Assembly (NCBI RefSeq): GCF_014203595.1
Contig: NZ_JACHJK010000010.1
Location: 1-64,000 of the forward strand
Direction of reading: 5' to 3'
DNA length: 64,000 nt
Origin: Streptomyces echinatus
Lineage (GTDB): Bacteria > Actinomycetota > Actinomycetes > Streptomycetales > Streptomycetaceae
Part shown: positions 17,001 through 25,660 of the stretch, one piece after another
How positions within the stretch are numbered: the first letter of the stretch is position 1
Layout of the letters: every line of letters begins with the position of its first letter
Notes under the pieces: model-generated
What the model was told of the DNA's origin: nothing
The model's database searches: none
What the model saw: only the letters and a program-made list of their open reading frames with translations
Made by a program: the position numbers and the translations under genes

Positions 17001-18524
17001 CTACGGGACGGTTCCGTGCGGCGGGCGGGCGTCCTCGTCCGCCTCGGCCGCCTGGCGCAGGCCCAGGCGGCTGTGCGAGCGGCCGTAGAGGAAGTACACG
17101 ACGAAGCCGACGACCATCCAGAGGGCGAACCGGATCCAGGTCTCCGCGGGCAGGTTGAGCATCAGCCAGAGCGAGGCGCACACGGACACGATCGGGACGA
17201 CCGGGACCCAGGGGGTGCGGAAGGCGCGGTGCAGGTCGGGGCGGGTCCGGCGCAGGATGATGACGCTGAGGGCGACGACGATGAACGCGAACAGGGTGCC
17301 GATGTTCACCAGTTCGGCCAGTTCACTCAGGCTGGTGAAGCCGGCCACGATCGCGATGACCACGCCGAGCAGGATGGTCGAGCGGTACGGGGTGCGGAAC
17401 CGCGGGTGGGTGTGCGAGAAGAAGCGGGGCAGCAGTCCGTCGCGGCTCATGGCGAAGAAGACGCGGGACTGGCCGAGCAGCAGGATCATGCACACCGTGG
17501 TCAGTCCGACGGCGGCGCCGAAGCTGATCAGGCCCGCGTACCAGGGATGCCCCGTGGCCTTGAACGCGTCGGCGAGCGGCGCCTCGATGGACAGCGCGCT
17601 GTACTTCTGCATGCCGGTCACGACGATGGACACGGCGACGTACAGCGTGGTGCAGATGATCAGGGAGCCCAGGATGCCGCGCGGGACGTCCCGCTGCGGG
17701 TTGCGGGTCTCCTCGGCGGCGGTGGCGACGACGTCGAAGCCGATGAAGGCGAAGAACACCACGGAGGCCGCCGTGAAGATGCCCATGACGCCGAAGTTGG
17801 AGGGCGCCCAGCCGAACATCAGCTGGATCAGGGGCGCCTTGAGGTTGCCGGCCGCCTCCGCGGACTGGGCCTTCGGGACGAACGGCTCGTAGTTGCTCCC
17901 GTGGACGAAGAAGGCGCCCGCGATGATGACGACGAGGACCACGGCCACCTTGATCGCGACGACCACGGAGGTGACCCGCGCGGACAGCTTCATGCCGATG
18001 ACGAGGATGGCGGTGAGCACCAGGACGAGGGCCGAGGCGAGGATGTCGAAGCCGAAGCCCGTGGCGCCGTCCCTGCCGGAGAGGGCCTCGGGCAGATTCC
18101 AGCCCGCGTTGTCGAGCAGCGAGTGGATGTAGCCGGACCAGCCGACCGCGACCACCGCCGTACCGAGCGCCAGTTCGAGGACCAGGTCCCAGCCGATGAT
18201 CCAGGCGGGGAGTTCGCCGAGCGAGGCGTAGGAGAAGGTGTACGCGGAGCCCGCCACGGGGACCGTGGAGGCGAACTCGGCGTAGCAGAGGGCGGCGAGC
18301 GCGCAGACGACACCGGCCACGACGAAGGACAGTGAAACGGCGGGGCCGGCGGTGTTCTTGGCCGCCGTGCCGGTGAGGACGAAGATGCCCGTGCCGATGA
18401 TGACACCGACGCCGAAGACGGTCAGGTCCAGGGCGGTCAGCGACTTCTTGAGCGCGTGCTCTGGTTCCTCGGTGTCCTGGATGGACTGCTCGACGTTTTT
18501 CGTCCGGAACAGCGCGTTGCTCAC
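17001..18524 (-). CDS. APC-superfamily amino-acid permease (cationic amino-acid transporter type)
   Basis: A 507-residue APC transporter with about 12 helices. The N-terminal GVGVIIGTGIFVLTG is the substrate-binding unwound segment of helix 1, and AALCYAEFAS follows in helix 3. It fits the YfnA/CAT group that imports amino acids with protons. I chose GTG at 18524, with GGGAGG 7 nt upstream, over the ATG at 18557. The chosen start gives an N-terminus beginning SNALFRTKNVEQ, as I recall for Streptomyces homologues. It lies downstream of dxs but is separated by a strong terminator, so it has its own promoter. Confidence 0.88.
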   Translation of the reverse strand: MSNALFRTKNVEQSIQDTEEPEHALKKSLTALDLTVFGVGVIIGTGIFVLTGTAAKNTAGPAVSLSFVVAGVVCALAALCYAEFASTVPVAGSAYTFSYASLGELPAWIIGWDLVLELALGTAVVAVGWSGYIHSLLDNAGWNLPEALSGRDGATGFGFDILASALVLVLTAILVIGMKLSARVTSVVVAIKVAVVLVVIIAGAFFVHGSNYEPFVPKAQSAEAAGNLKAPLIQLMFGWAPSNFGVMGIFTAASVVFFAFIGFDVVATAAEETRNPQRDVPRGILGSLIICTTLYVAVSIVVTGMQKYSALSIEAPLADAFKATGHPWYAGLISFGAAVGLTTVCMILLLGQSRVFFAMSRDGLLPRFFSHTHPRFRTPYRSTILLGVVIAIVAGFTSLSELAELVNIGTLFAFIVVALSVIILRRTRPDLHRAFRTPWVPVVPIVSVCASLWLMLNLPAETWIRFALWMVVGFVVYFLYGRSHSRLGLRQAAEADEDARPPHGTVP

Positions 18525-18607
18525 GTACCTGCCTCCCACGCTTGTCGTCCTCGACATGATCGAGAGGGTCGGGGACCGTATTCCCCGGCACAGGCAGGTA
18601 AACGCAA

Positions 18608-18651
18608 ACGGGCCGGTTCCGCCACCTGGAGAGGCGGCGGAACCGGCCCGT
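18608..18651 (-). terminator. dxs terminator hairpin
   Basis: A perfect 16-bp G+C-rich stem (18608-18623 with 18636-18651) has a 12-nt loop. On the minus strand it is followed by T-rich sequence (TTTGCGTTT), a classical intrinsic terminator 12 nt after the dxs stop. Confidence 0.9.
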
Positions 18652-18662
18652 GGGGGCGGTTT

Positions 18663-20591
18663 CTAGTCGCGCGCGGGCTGCACGGCGTCCACCGCGCCCG
18701 CCGTGCCGTCGTACCGGCCGTCGATCCTGGCGACCAGGCCGGTGACCTGGCGGGCGATGTCGGGCGCGGTCAGCCCGATCTCGGCGAGGACCTCGGCGCG
18801 GGAGGCGTGGTCGAGGAAGCGCGGCGGGATGCCGAAGTCGCGCAGCGGCACGTCCACGCCCGCGTCCCGCAGGGCCTGGGCGATCGCGGAGCCGACGCCG
18901 CCGGCGCGGCTGTTGTCCTCGACGGTGACGACGACCCGGTGCCGTTCGGCCAGCGGGGCCATGGCCTCGTCGACGGGCTTGACCCAGCGCGGGTCGACGA
19001 CGGTGGTGGAGATGCCCTGCCGGTCGAGCAGCTCGGCGATCTCCAGGCACATCGGGGCGAGGGCGCCCACGGAGACCAGCAGCACGTCCGGGCGGTCGGT
19101 GCCGGGCTCGCGCAGTACGTCCATCCCGCCGACGCGGCTGACGGCGGGTACGGCGGGGCCGACGGCACCCTTGGAGAAGCGCACCACGGTCGGCGCGTCC
19201 TCGACGGCGACGGCCTCGCGCAGCTGCGCCCGCACCTGGTCGGCGTCGCGCGGCGCGGCGAGCCGGAGCCCCGGTACGACCTGCAGGATCGACATGTCCC
19301 ACATGCCGTTGTGCGAGGCGCCGTCGGTGCCGGTGACACCGGCCCGGTCCAGCACGAAGGTCACGCCGCGCTTGTGCAGGGCCACGTCCATGAGGACCTG
19401 GTCGAAGGCGCGGTTGAGGAAGGTGGCGTACACCGCGAAGACCGGGTGCAGACCGCCGTACGAGAGGCCCGCCGCGGAGACGGCGGCGTGCTGCTCGGCG
19501 ATGCCGACGTCGTACACGCGGTCGGGGAAGCGCTTGGCGAACTTGTCCAGGCCGACCGGCTGGAGCATGGCCGCGGTGATCGCGACGACGTCCTCGCGCT
19601 CCTCGCCGAGCCTGACCATCTCCTCACCGAAGACGGAGGTCCAGTCGGCGCCGGAGGAGGCGATCGGCAGGCCCGTGTCCGGGTGGATCTTGCCGACGGC
19701 GTGGAAGCGGTCGGCCTCGTCCTGCAGGGCGGGCTGGTAGCCGCGGCCCTTCTCGGTCAGGCAGTGCACGATGACCGGGCCGCCGAACCGCTTGGCCCGG
19801 GCCAGCGCCGACTCCAGCGCCTCGATGTCGTGGCCGTCGATCGGGCCGACGTACTTCAGGCCGAGGTCCTCGAACATGCCCTGCGGGGTGATGAAGTCCT
19901 TCAGCCCCTTCTTGGCGCCGTGCAGGGTCTCGTACAGCGGCCTGCCGACGACCGGGGTGCGGTCGAGGATGTCCTTCGTCCGGGCGAGGAAGCGCTCGTA
20001 GCCGTCGGTCGTGCGCAGGGTCGCCAGGTGGTTGGCGAGGCCGCCGATGGTCGGGGCGTAGGAGCGCTCGTTGTCGTTGACGACGATGACGAGCGGGCGG
20101 TCCTTGGCCTCGGCGATGTTGTTCAGCGCCTCCCAGGCCATGCCGCCGGTCAGGGCGCCGTCACCGATGACGGCGACGACGTGGCTGTCCCGCTTCTTCA
20201 GCTCGTTGGCCTTGGCGATGCCGTCGGCCCAGCCGAGCACGGTCGAGGCGTGGCTGTTCTCGATGACGTCGTGCTCGGACTCGTTCTGCGCGGGGTAGCC
20301 CGACAGGCCGCCCTTCATCTTCAGCCTGGAGAAGTCCTGCCGGCCCGTGAGCAGTTTGTGCACGTACGACTGGTGGCCGGTGTCCCACAGGACCTTGTCC
20401 TTCGGGGACTCGAAGATCCGGTGCAGGGCGATGGTCAGCTCCACCACACCGAGGTTGGGACCCAGGTGCCCGCCGGTCTTGGAGACCTCCTGGACGAGGA
20501 AGGTCCGGATCTCCTCCGCCAGCTGGTCCAGCTCCTCCGGGCTGAGCCGGTCCAGATCGCGCGGTCCCCTGATGCGGGTCAGCAGCGGCAC
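18663..20591 (-). CDS. dxs: 1-deoxy-D-xylulose-5-phosphate synthase
   Basis: A 642-residue thiamine-diphosphate enzyme of the transketolase family. It condenses pyruvate and glyceraldehyde-3-phosphate in the first step of the MEP isoprenoid pathway. Visible motifs are SKTGGHLGPNLGVVEL, DTGHQSYVHK, the ThDP-binding VIGDGALTGGMAWEALNN...NDN, and DVGIAEQHAV-type YDVGIAEQHAAVSAAG in the pyrimidine domain. The start is GTG at 20591 with AAGGAGG seven bases upstream; open sequence further upstream is not conserved. It corresponds to S. coelicolor SCO6013. It sits between xylH and the amino-acid permease, each separated by a hairpin. Confidence 0.97.
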   Translation of the reverse strand: MPLLTRIRGPRDLDRLSPEELDQLAEEIRTFLVQEVSKTGGHLGPNLGVVELTIALHRIFESPKDKVLWDTGHQSYVHKLLTGRQDFSRLKMKGGLSGYPAQNESEHDVIENSHASTVLGWADGIAKANELKKRDSHVVAVIGDGALTGGMAWEALNNIAEAKDRPLVIVVNDNERSYAPTIGGLANHLATLRTTDGYERFLARTKDILDRTPVVGRPLYETLHGAKKGLKDFITPQGMFEDLGLKYVGPIDGHDIEALESALARAKRFGGPVIVHCLTEKGRGYQPALQDEADRFHAVGKIHPDTGLPIASSGADWTSVFGEEMVRLGEEREDVVAITAAMLQPVGLDKFAKRFPDRVYDVGIAEQHAAVSAAGLSYGGLHPVFAVYATFLNRAFDQVLMDVALHKRGVTFVLDRAGVTGTDGASHNGMWDMSILQVVPGLRLAAPRDADQVRAQLREAVAVEDAPTVVRFSKGAVGPAVPAVSRVGGMDVLREPGTDRPDVLLVSVGALAPMCLEIAELLDRQGISTTVVDPRWVKPVDEAMAPLAERHRVVVTVEDNSRAGGVGSAIAQALRDAGVDVPLRDFGIPPRFLDHASRAEVLAEIGLTAPDIARQVTGLVARIDGRYDGTAGAVDAVQPARD

Positions 20592-20688
20592 CAGTGCCTC
20601 CTTGCAGTAGAGCTGATCGAGCTTTCGCGAGCCAGTCGAGTCTAATGTTCCCCGCTTGGCGCCCGGTGTACGGGTGCGGGACACGACA

Positions 20689-20717
20689 GCGCCCGGCACC
20701 TGAGCGGCACCGGGCGC
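20689..20717 (-). terminator. Hairpin after xylH
   Basis: GCGCCCGG (20689-20696) pairs with CCGGGCGC (20710-20717) across a 13-nt loop, starting 18 nt after the xylH stop. It probably ends the xyl operon before dxs. Confidence 0.6.
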
Positions 20718-20734
20718 GATGACGTGTCCGAGCG

Positions 20735-22045
20735 CTACGCGCGCCCGGCCGTCTTCTGCGTCTTGCGCGTGACGGAGTCGATGACCACGGTGGTCAGCAG
20801 GACCGCGGCGGTGATCATGTACTTCACCGGCTCCGCGATGGACTCCAGCTGGAGACCGTACTGGATGGACACGATCACCAGCACACCCAGCAGGGCGTTC
20901 CAGGTACGGCCACGCCCTCCGAACAACGACGTGCCACCGATCACGGCCGCCGCGATCGCGTTCATCAGCAGGTCACCGGTACCGGCGCTCTGGTTGGCCG
21001 AGGCGATCTTGGAGGCCAGGAACAGACCGCCGATGGCGGCGAAGCCACCGGAGATGGCGAAGACGGAGATCCGCACCGCCGTGACGTTGATACCCGCGCG
21101 CCGGGACGCCTCCACGCTGCCACCGAGCGCGAAGACCTTGCGGCCGTAGGTGGTGCGCCGCAGCACGAAGTCCGTGCCGACCAGGAAGGCCAGGAAGATC
21201 ACCGTGGCCAGCGGCAGACCCTTGAACTGGTTGTACATGTAGGCGGCGGCGAAGGAGACCACGGCCAGCAGCACCGTGCGCAGGATCGTGTCGCTGACCG
21301 GCCGCGACGGGACGCCCGCGGCCTCCCGGCGCCGGTTGCCGAGGAAGGAGCTGACGAAGAACAGGACGACCACGACGACGGCCAGGCCGTAGGCGGCGGC
21401 CACATCGGTGAACGTGTACGTGGTCAGCTTGCCGATCAGACCGTCGCTGTCGAGGTTGATCGTGCCGTCCTCGCCCAGCACCTTGAGCATGAAGCCGAGC
21501 CAGAAGAGCAGGCCGGCCAGGGTGACGGCGAAGGCCGGGGCACCGAGCACGGCGAAGAAGAAGCCGTGCAGGGCGCCGATGGCGGCACCGGCGGCGATGG
21601 CGACGAGCACGGCGACCCACTCGGGCCAGCCCTGGTTGACCGTGAGGACGGCGGCGAGGGCGCTGGCCGCGCCGCTGACCGAGCCGACCGACAGGTCGAT
21701 CTCGCCGAGCAGCAGCACGAAGACGATGCCCACGGAGATCATGCCCGTGCCGACCATCGTGACCGTGATGTTGCTGATGTTCTGCGCCGAGAGGAACTCG
21801 GAGTTCAGCACCTGGAAGATGATGCAGATGATCGCCAGGCCGAGGATGACCGGCAGGGAGCCCAGCTCACCGGCCTTCATCTTGCGCTTGAACTCGTGCC
21901 AGTAGCCGAGCAGGCCCTCTTCCTGCACCAGCAGGCGCGGGTCGACGGCGGTCACCGCGGCGGCCGCGGCCTCGGGGTTCTCGACCGCGTGCTCGTCCTG
22001 CGAGGACGACTTGTCGAGGTTCGCGGAGGTCTTGTCGATGCTCAC
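20735..22045 (-). CDS. xylH: Xylose-type ABC transporter permease
   Basis: A 436-residue membrane permease of the BPD_transp_2 (ribose/xylose) family with about ten helices. It has the EIDLSVGSVSG motif and the conserved FALGGSVEASRRAGINV cytoplasmic segment. With XylF and XylG it imports a pentose such as xylose. GTG at 22045 overlaps the ATPase stop by 4 nt and has GGGGAGG upstream. An unusually long hydrophilic N-terminus of about 60 residues precedes helix 1. The layout matches S. coelicolor xylFGH (SCO6009-6011). Confidence 0.93.
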   Translation of the reverse strand: MSIDKTSANLDKSSSQDEHAVENPEAAAAAVTAVDPRLLVQEEGLLGYWHEFKRKMKAGELGSLPVILGLAIICIIFQVLNSEFLSAQNISNITVTMVGTGMISVGIVFVLLLGEIDLSVGSVSGAASALAAVLTVNQGWPEWVAVLVAIAAGAAIGALHGFFFAVLGAPAFAVTLAGLLFWLGFMLKVLGEDGTINLDSDGLIGKLTTYTFTDVAAAYGLAVVVVVLFFVSSFLGNRRREAAGVPSRPVSDTILRTVLLAVVSFAAAYMYNQFKGLPLATVIFLAFLVGTDFVLRRTTYGRKVFALGGSVEASRRAGINVTAVRISVFAISGGFAAIGGLFLASKIASANQSAGTGDLLMNAIAAAVIGGTSLFGGRGRTWNALLGVLVIVSIQYGLQLESIAEPVKYMITAAVLLTTVVIDSVTRKTQKTAGRA

Positions 22046-22833
22046 TTGGAAACCTCCCCGTTGATGCCGGAGGTACGGGCCGCACGGCGGGTGACGGCGT
22101 TGTCGGTGGCGCCGGTGATGGCGGAGATGATCTCCTCCTGCGAGGTCGTCTTGACCTCGAAGATGCCGTTGTTGCGGCCGAGGCGCAGGACGGCGACCTT
22201 GTCGGCCACCGCCTTCACGTCCGCCATGTTGTGGCTGATGAGGATGACGGCGTGGCCGCGCTCGCGCAGGCGCTCCACGAGGTCGAGCACCTGGGCGGTC
22301 TGCTCGACGCCGAGGGCGGCGGTGGGCTCGTCGAGGATCACCAGCTTGGGGTCGCCGAGCATGGAACGGGCGATGGCCACGGTCTGGCGCTGACCGCCGG
22401 AGAGCGAGGCGATCGGGATGCGGACGCTCGGGATGCGGATCGACAGCGTGGTGAGCAGCTCGCGGGCGCGGCGCTCCATCTCGACCTCGTCCAGGACGCC
22501 CCACTTCCTCAGCTCACGGCCGAGGAAGAGGTTGCCGACGACGTCGATGTTGTCGCACAGCGCGAGGTCCTGGTAGACGGTCGCGATGCCCAGTGCCTGG
22601 GCGTCGTGCGGCCTGCTGATCGACACGGGCTTGCCATCCCACTCGATGGCGCCCTCGTCGATGGGGTGCACGCCGGCGATCGTCTTGACCAGCGTGGACT
22701 TTCCGGCGCCGTTGTCGCCGACCAGGGCGACCACCTCACCGGCGTGGATCTCGAGCTCTACGTCGGTGAGCGCCTGGACGGCACCGAATCGCTTGGAGAC
22801 CCCGCGCAACGCCAGCACGGGCGTAGCGGACAC
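22042..22833 (-). CDS. xylG: Xylose-type ABC transporter ATPase
   Basis: A single-domain sugar ABC ATPase of 263 residues (XylG relatives in enteric bacteria are double). It contains Walker A GDNGAGKST, Q-loop VYQDLALC, signature LSGGQRQTVAIAR, Walker B LVILDEPTAALG and the H-loop ISHN. It drives uptake with XylF/XylH. I place the start at GTG 22833, nine bases after GAAGGAG; the ATG at 22842 abuts that ribosome-binding site and is less likely. About 200 bp separate it from xylF and include a hairpin. It is translationally coupled to xylH. Confidence 0.9.
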   Translation of the reverse strand: MSATPVLALRGVSKRFGAVQALTDVELEIHAGEVVALVGDNGAGKSTLVKTIAGVHPIDEGAIEWDGKPVSISRPHDAQALGIATVYQDLALCDNIDVVGNLFLGRELRKWGVLDEVEMERRARELLTTLSIRIPSVRIPIASLSGGQRQTVAIARSMLGDPKLVILDEPTAALGVEQTAQVLDLVERLRERGHAVILISHNMADVKAVADKVAVLRLGRNNGIFEVKTTSQEEIISAITGATDNAVTRRAARTSGINGEVSK

Positions 22834-22980
22834 GTGAACCATCTCCTTCGCCGCCTGACCCGGCGGGAGGTTGTGCAGAAACTTGGGGGGAGTACCGTCC
22901 GGCGCCCCGCGCCGAGCTTGCGGGGCTGTCTGTTGCGCCGGGGCGCCGGAGGACCTTGGGGGCGGCCGGCCGCCTTCACC

Positions 22981-23009
22981 GCGGGTGTTCACGGGGGGGG
23001 AACACCCGC
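22981..23009 (-). terminator. Hairpin between xylF and xylG (attenuator or mRNA stabiliser)
   Basis: A 10-bp perfect stem (22981-22990 with 23000-23009) with a 9-nt loop lies 25 bp after the xylF stop and well before xylG. In sugar ABC operons such structures often let the binding-protein gene be expressed above the membrane components. Confidence 0.6.
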
Positions 23010-23033
23010 CGGCGGGAAGGGACCGGGGACCGC

Positions 23034-24152
23034 TTACTTGTTGAGGCCGAGCTTGTCGCAGGCGGCCTTGTACTTGCCGGCGCAGATCTCGTCCGCGGTG
23101 TAGACGCCGTCCTTGATCACGGTGTCCTTGATGTTGTCCTTGGTCAGCGAGGTGACCGGGACCAGGACCGAGGGGACGTCCTTCTGCGAGCCGCTGGAGA
23201 CCTTGTCCTTGGCGACCGAGTCCAGCGACTTGCCCTGGGCGAGCGCGACGGCCATCTCGGCGGCGGCCTCGGCCTCGGGGGCGTACGGCTTGTAGACGCT
23301 CATGTACTGGTCACCGGAGACGATGCGCTGCACACCGGCGAGCTCGGCGTCCTGGCCGGTGACCGGGACGCTCAGGCCCGCGGCCTTCAGGGCGGTGATG
23401 ATGCCGCCGGCCATGCCGTCGTTGGCGGAGTAGACACCCGCGATGTTCTTCTTGCCGACCGCGGAGATCGCCGCCTCCATCTCGGAGTTGGCGTTGTCCG
23501 GCGACCACTCCTTGGTGTCGTACTCCTTGGCGATCGTGACCTTGCTGTCGAGGACGGAGTGCGCGCCGTCCTTGAACTGCTTGGCGTTCGGGTCGGTGAC
23601 CGAGCCGTTGATCATGACGATCTTGGAGGACTTGGTGGCCTTGGCGCCCAGCGCCTTCAGCAGGGCCTCGCCCTGGGTCTTGCCGACCTGGGTGTTGTCG
23701 AACGAGGTGTAGGCGCTGATCGGGCCCTCGGCGAGGCGGTCGTAGGCGACGACCTTGATGCCCGCGTCCACGGCCTTCTTGACCGAGTTCTGGATGGCCT
23801 TGGCGTCCACCGCGTCCACGATCAGGACGTCCACCTTGTTGGTGATCATGGTGTCGACCTGCTGGGCCTGCAGGTTCGCGTCCTGGCGGGCGTTGTTGTA
23901 CTCGACCTTGGCCTTGCCGTTCGTCAGCTCGCTGATCTTCTTCTCGATCAGCGGCCGGTCGAACTTCTCGTACCGCGCGGTCTTGTTCTCCGGAAGCAGC
24001 AGACCGACGGTGATGTCGTCGCCCTTCTTGGCCGACGCGGAGGAAGAGTCGTCGCTGCCCTTCGACTCCTTGGCGCTGCCACAGGCGGCCAGCGAGACGG
24101 CCATCGCTCCGGCGGCAACGACAACGGCGGCACGACGCATACGTGCGTTCAC
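23034..24152 (-). CDS. xylF: Xylose-type ABC transporter substrate-binding lipoprotein
   Basis: A 372-residue secreted lipoprotein. The signal sequence ends in the lipobox VSLAAC-G with Cys near residue 24, followed by a Ser/Lys-rich linker. The mature part is a periplasmic-binding-protein-1 fold (ITVGLLLPENKTARYEKFDRP, VIVDAVDAK, VVAYDRLAEGP), close to xylose-binding XylF. The start is GTG at 24152 with GGGAGG upstream. It lies 121 bp downstream of the ROK regulator gene; that gap holds an inverted repeat that may be its operator. Ligand assignment rests on family resemblance and synteny. Confidence 0.9.
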   Translation of the reverse strand: MNARMRRAAVVVAAGAMAVSLAACGSAKESKGSDDSSSASAKKGDDITVGLLLPENKTARYEKFDRPLIEKKISELTNGKAKVEYNNARQDANLQAQQVDTMITNKVDVLIVDAVDAKAIQNSVKKAVDAGIKVVAYDRLAEGPISAYTSFDNTQVGKTQGEALLKALGAKATKSSKIVMINGSVTDPNAKQFKDGAHSVLDSKVTIAKEYDTKEWSPDNANSEMEAAISAVGKKNIAGVYSANDGMAGGIITALKAAGLSVPVTGQDAELAGVQRIVSGDQYMSVYKPYAPEAEAAAEMAVALAQGKSLDSVAKDKVSSGSQKDVPSVLVPVTSLTKDNIKDTVIKDGVYTADEICAGKYKAACDKLGLNK

Positions 24153-24249
24153 TTCAGAAACCTCCCTGACGAGGCCGCGTCGTTGCGGCCGAGGTGGCTG
24201 GAAGTCAACTCGGCCACACGTGCGACGTCAAGAAGTAAATCCTTAACGA

Positions 24250-24267
24250 GATGGCAACGGTGCCATC
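24250..24267. promoter_or_regulatory. Inverted repeat upstream of xylF
   Basis: GATGGCA-N4-TGCCATC lies between the ROK gene and xylF, about 100 bp before the xylF start. It could be an operator for the ROK protein or a weak terminator of its gene; no T-tract is present. Confidence 0.4.
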
Positions 24268-24273
24268 CGTTCT

Positions 24274-25473
24274 CTAAGTGAAGGCAGGGGTCGCCACGGG
24301 AAGGGACCCCTCCAAAAGGGTCGAATCGCCCATCTCGCTGAGGGCGAGGGCGAGCGCTCCGAGCACCTCCGCACGGCCGCCAAGCGCCCCCGGAAGAACG
24401 GACAGTTGGCGCGCCGCGCTGGGGATCGCGTAGCGGCCGACGGACTCCCTGATCGGCCCGAGCACCAGCTCACCGGCCTCGGCGAGATCACCGCCGAGGA
24501 CCACCCGGCTCGGGTTCAGCAGATTGCAGAGATTGGCCACTCCACTGCCGATGTGGCGGCCGACGTCGGCGATCACCCGACGACAGCCCGGGTCACCGTC
24601 CCTGGCCAGCCGTACGACGCCTTCCATCGTCAGGTCGGCGCCGTGGCCGGGCTGGAGCAGCGGGAGCACGTAGCGCGCCGCCGCGAAGGTCTCCAGGCAG
24701 CCACGGTTCCCGCAACGGCAGACCGGGCCGGATTCATCGAGTGTAATATGCCCGATTTCTCCAGCTGTGCCGCCCGGGCCGCGATAGATCTTCCCGTCGA
24801 TCACCAGACCGGCGCCGACACCGCTCGCGACCTTGATGTACGCCAGGTCGCGCACGCCCTTGCCGCTGCCCCAGACCAGTTCGCCGAGGGCGCCGAGGTT
24901 GGCGTCGTTGTCCACGTGCACGGGCACGCCGAGCCGCCCGCGCAGCTCCTCGGCGGGCTTGGTGCCGCCCCAGCCGGGCAGGATCGCGGTGGACCCGAGG
25001 GTCCCGGACTCGACGTCGATCGGGCCCGGCACGCCGAGCCCCACGCCGGCCACCTTGGTCCGGTCCACGCCGGTGGCCGCGATCAGGCGTTCGACCAGCT
25101 GTTCGGCCCGGTCGAAGCCCTGGTCGGCGGAGGCGTCGACGTCCAGCGGCTCGGCCTCCTCGGCCAGCACCTGATGGGCGAGGTTCCCGATCGCGACGCG
25201 CAGATGGGTGTGCCCGAAGTCCACGCCGATCACGATGCCGGCGTCCCCGCTCAGGCTGACGCTGCGGGCCCGTCGCCCGCCCGCCGACGTGGGCGTGACC
25301 TCGACGGTTCCCCCGTCCTTCAGCTCCCGCACGATGTTGGAGACGGTCGCCGCGGACAGACCGGTCGTCCGCGCGATCTCCGCCTGCGTGAGGGAACCGG
25401 CCAGGCGTACGGCCCGGACGACCCGCTCCAGGTTGGCTCGGTGCAGTGATGACTGCGACCCTGGAGTCTCCAC
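24274..25473 (-). CDS. rok7B7: ROK-family transcriptional regulator (Rok7B7-like)
   Basis: A 399-residue ROK regulator. A winged-helix DNA-binding domain (LTQAEIARTTGLSAATVSNIVREL) occupies residues about 25-75. A sugar-kinase-like domain follows with VIGVDFGHTHLRVAIG and the zinc motif VCRCGNRGCLETFA. I chose GTG 25473 because AGGAGG lies six bases upstream; the upstream ATG at 25524 lacks one. It heads the xylFGH block, as Rok7B7 (SCO6008) does in S. coelicolor, where it is reported to affect xylose uptake, carbon control and antibiotic production. The symbol is assigned by synteny. Confidence 0.85.
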   Translation of the reverse strand: METPGSQSSLHRANLERVVRAVRLAGSLTQAEIARTTGLSAATVSNIVRELKDGGTVEVTPTSAGGRRARSVSLSGDAGIVIGVDFGHTHLRVAIGNLAHQVLAEEAEPLDVDASADQGFDRAEQLVERLIAATGVDRTKVAGVGLGVPGPIDVESGTLGSTAILPGWGGTKPAEELRGRLGVPVHVDNDANLGALGELVWGSGKGVRDLAYIKVASGVGAGLVIDGKIYRGPGGTAGEIGHITLDESGPVCRCGNRGCLETFAAARYVLPLLQPGHGADLTMEGVVRLARDGDPGCRRVIADVGRHIGSGVANLCNLLNPSRVVLGGDLAEAGELVLGPIRESVGRYAIPSAARQLSVLPGALGGRAEVLGALALALSEMGDSTLLEGSLPVATPAFT

Positions 25474-25601
25474 GACGACCTCCTGAGCGCGGGGCCGCTT
25501 CGGTGAGGCCCCGTGTATGTCCAACTAGTGAACTCTAAGCTGAGCCGTTCGGGGTGACTCCCGTCAAGAGGTTGAACTGTTTCCGGGGTGTGGGACACAC
25601 A

Positions 25602-25640
25602 CGCGCACGCCGCCTCCCGGAGTCGGGGGCGGCGTGCGCG
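25602..25640 (-). terminator. ngcEFG terminator hairpin
   Basis: A 13-bp perfect stem (25602-25614 with 25628-25640) whose loop forms a further short CCCG/CGGG helix. It starts 20 nt after the ngcG stop and separates this operon from the ROK gene. Confidence 0.8.
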
Positions 25641-25660
25641 CGGGCGGTCGCGGAGTGCGG

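Noticed and set aside
15477..18335. Very long plus-strand open frame (about 950 codons)
   Set aside because: It lies opposite the GT-C transferase and amino-acid permease genes, has low-complexity Arg/Gly/Gln-rich content and no domain. It is an artefact of high G+C.
25520..25532. ACTAGT-centred partial palindrome upstream of the ROK gene
   Set aside because: Only the six central bases and a few flanks are symmetric; not enough to call an operator.
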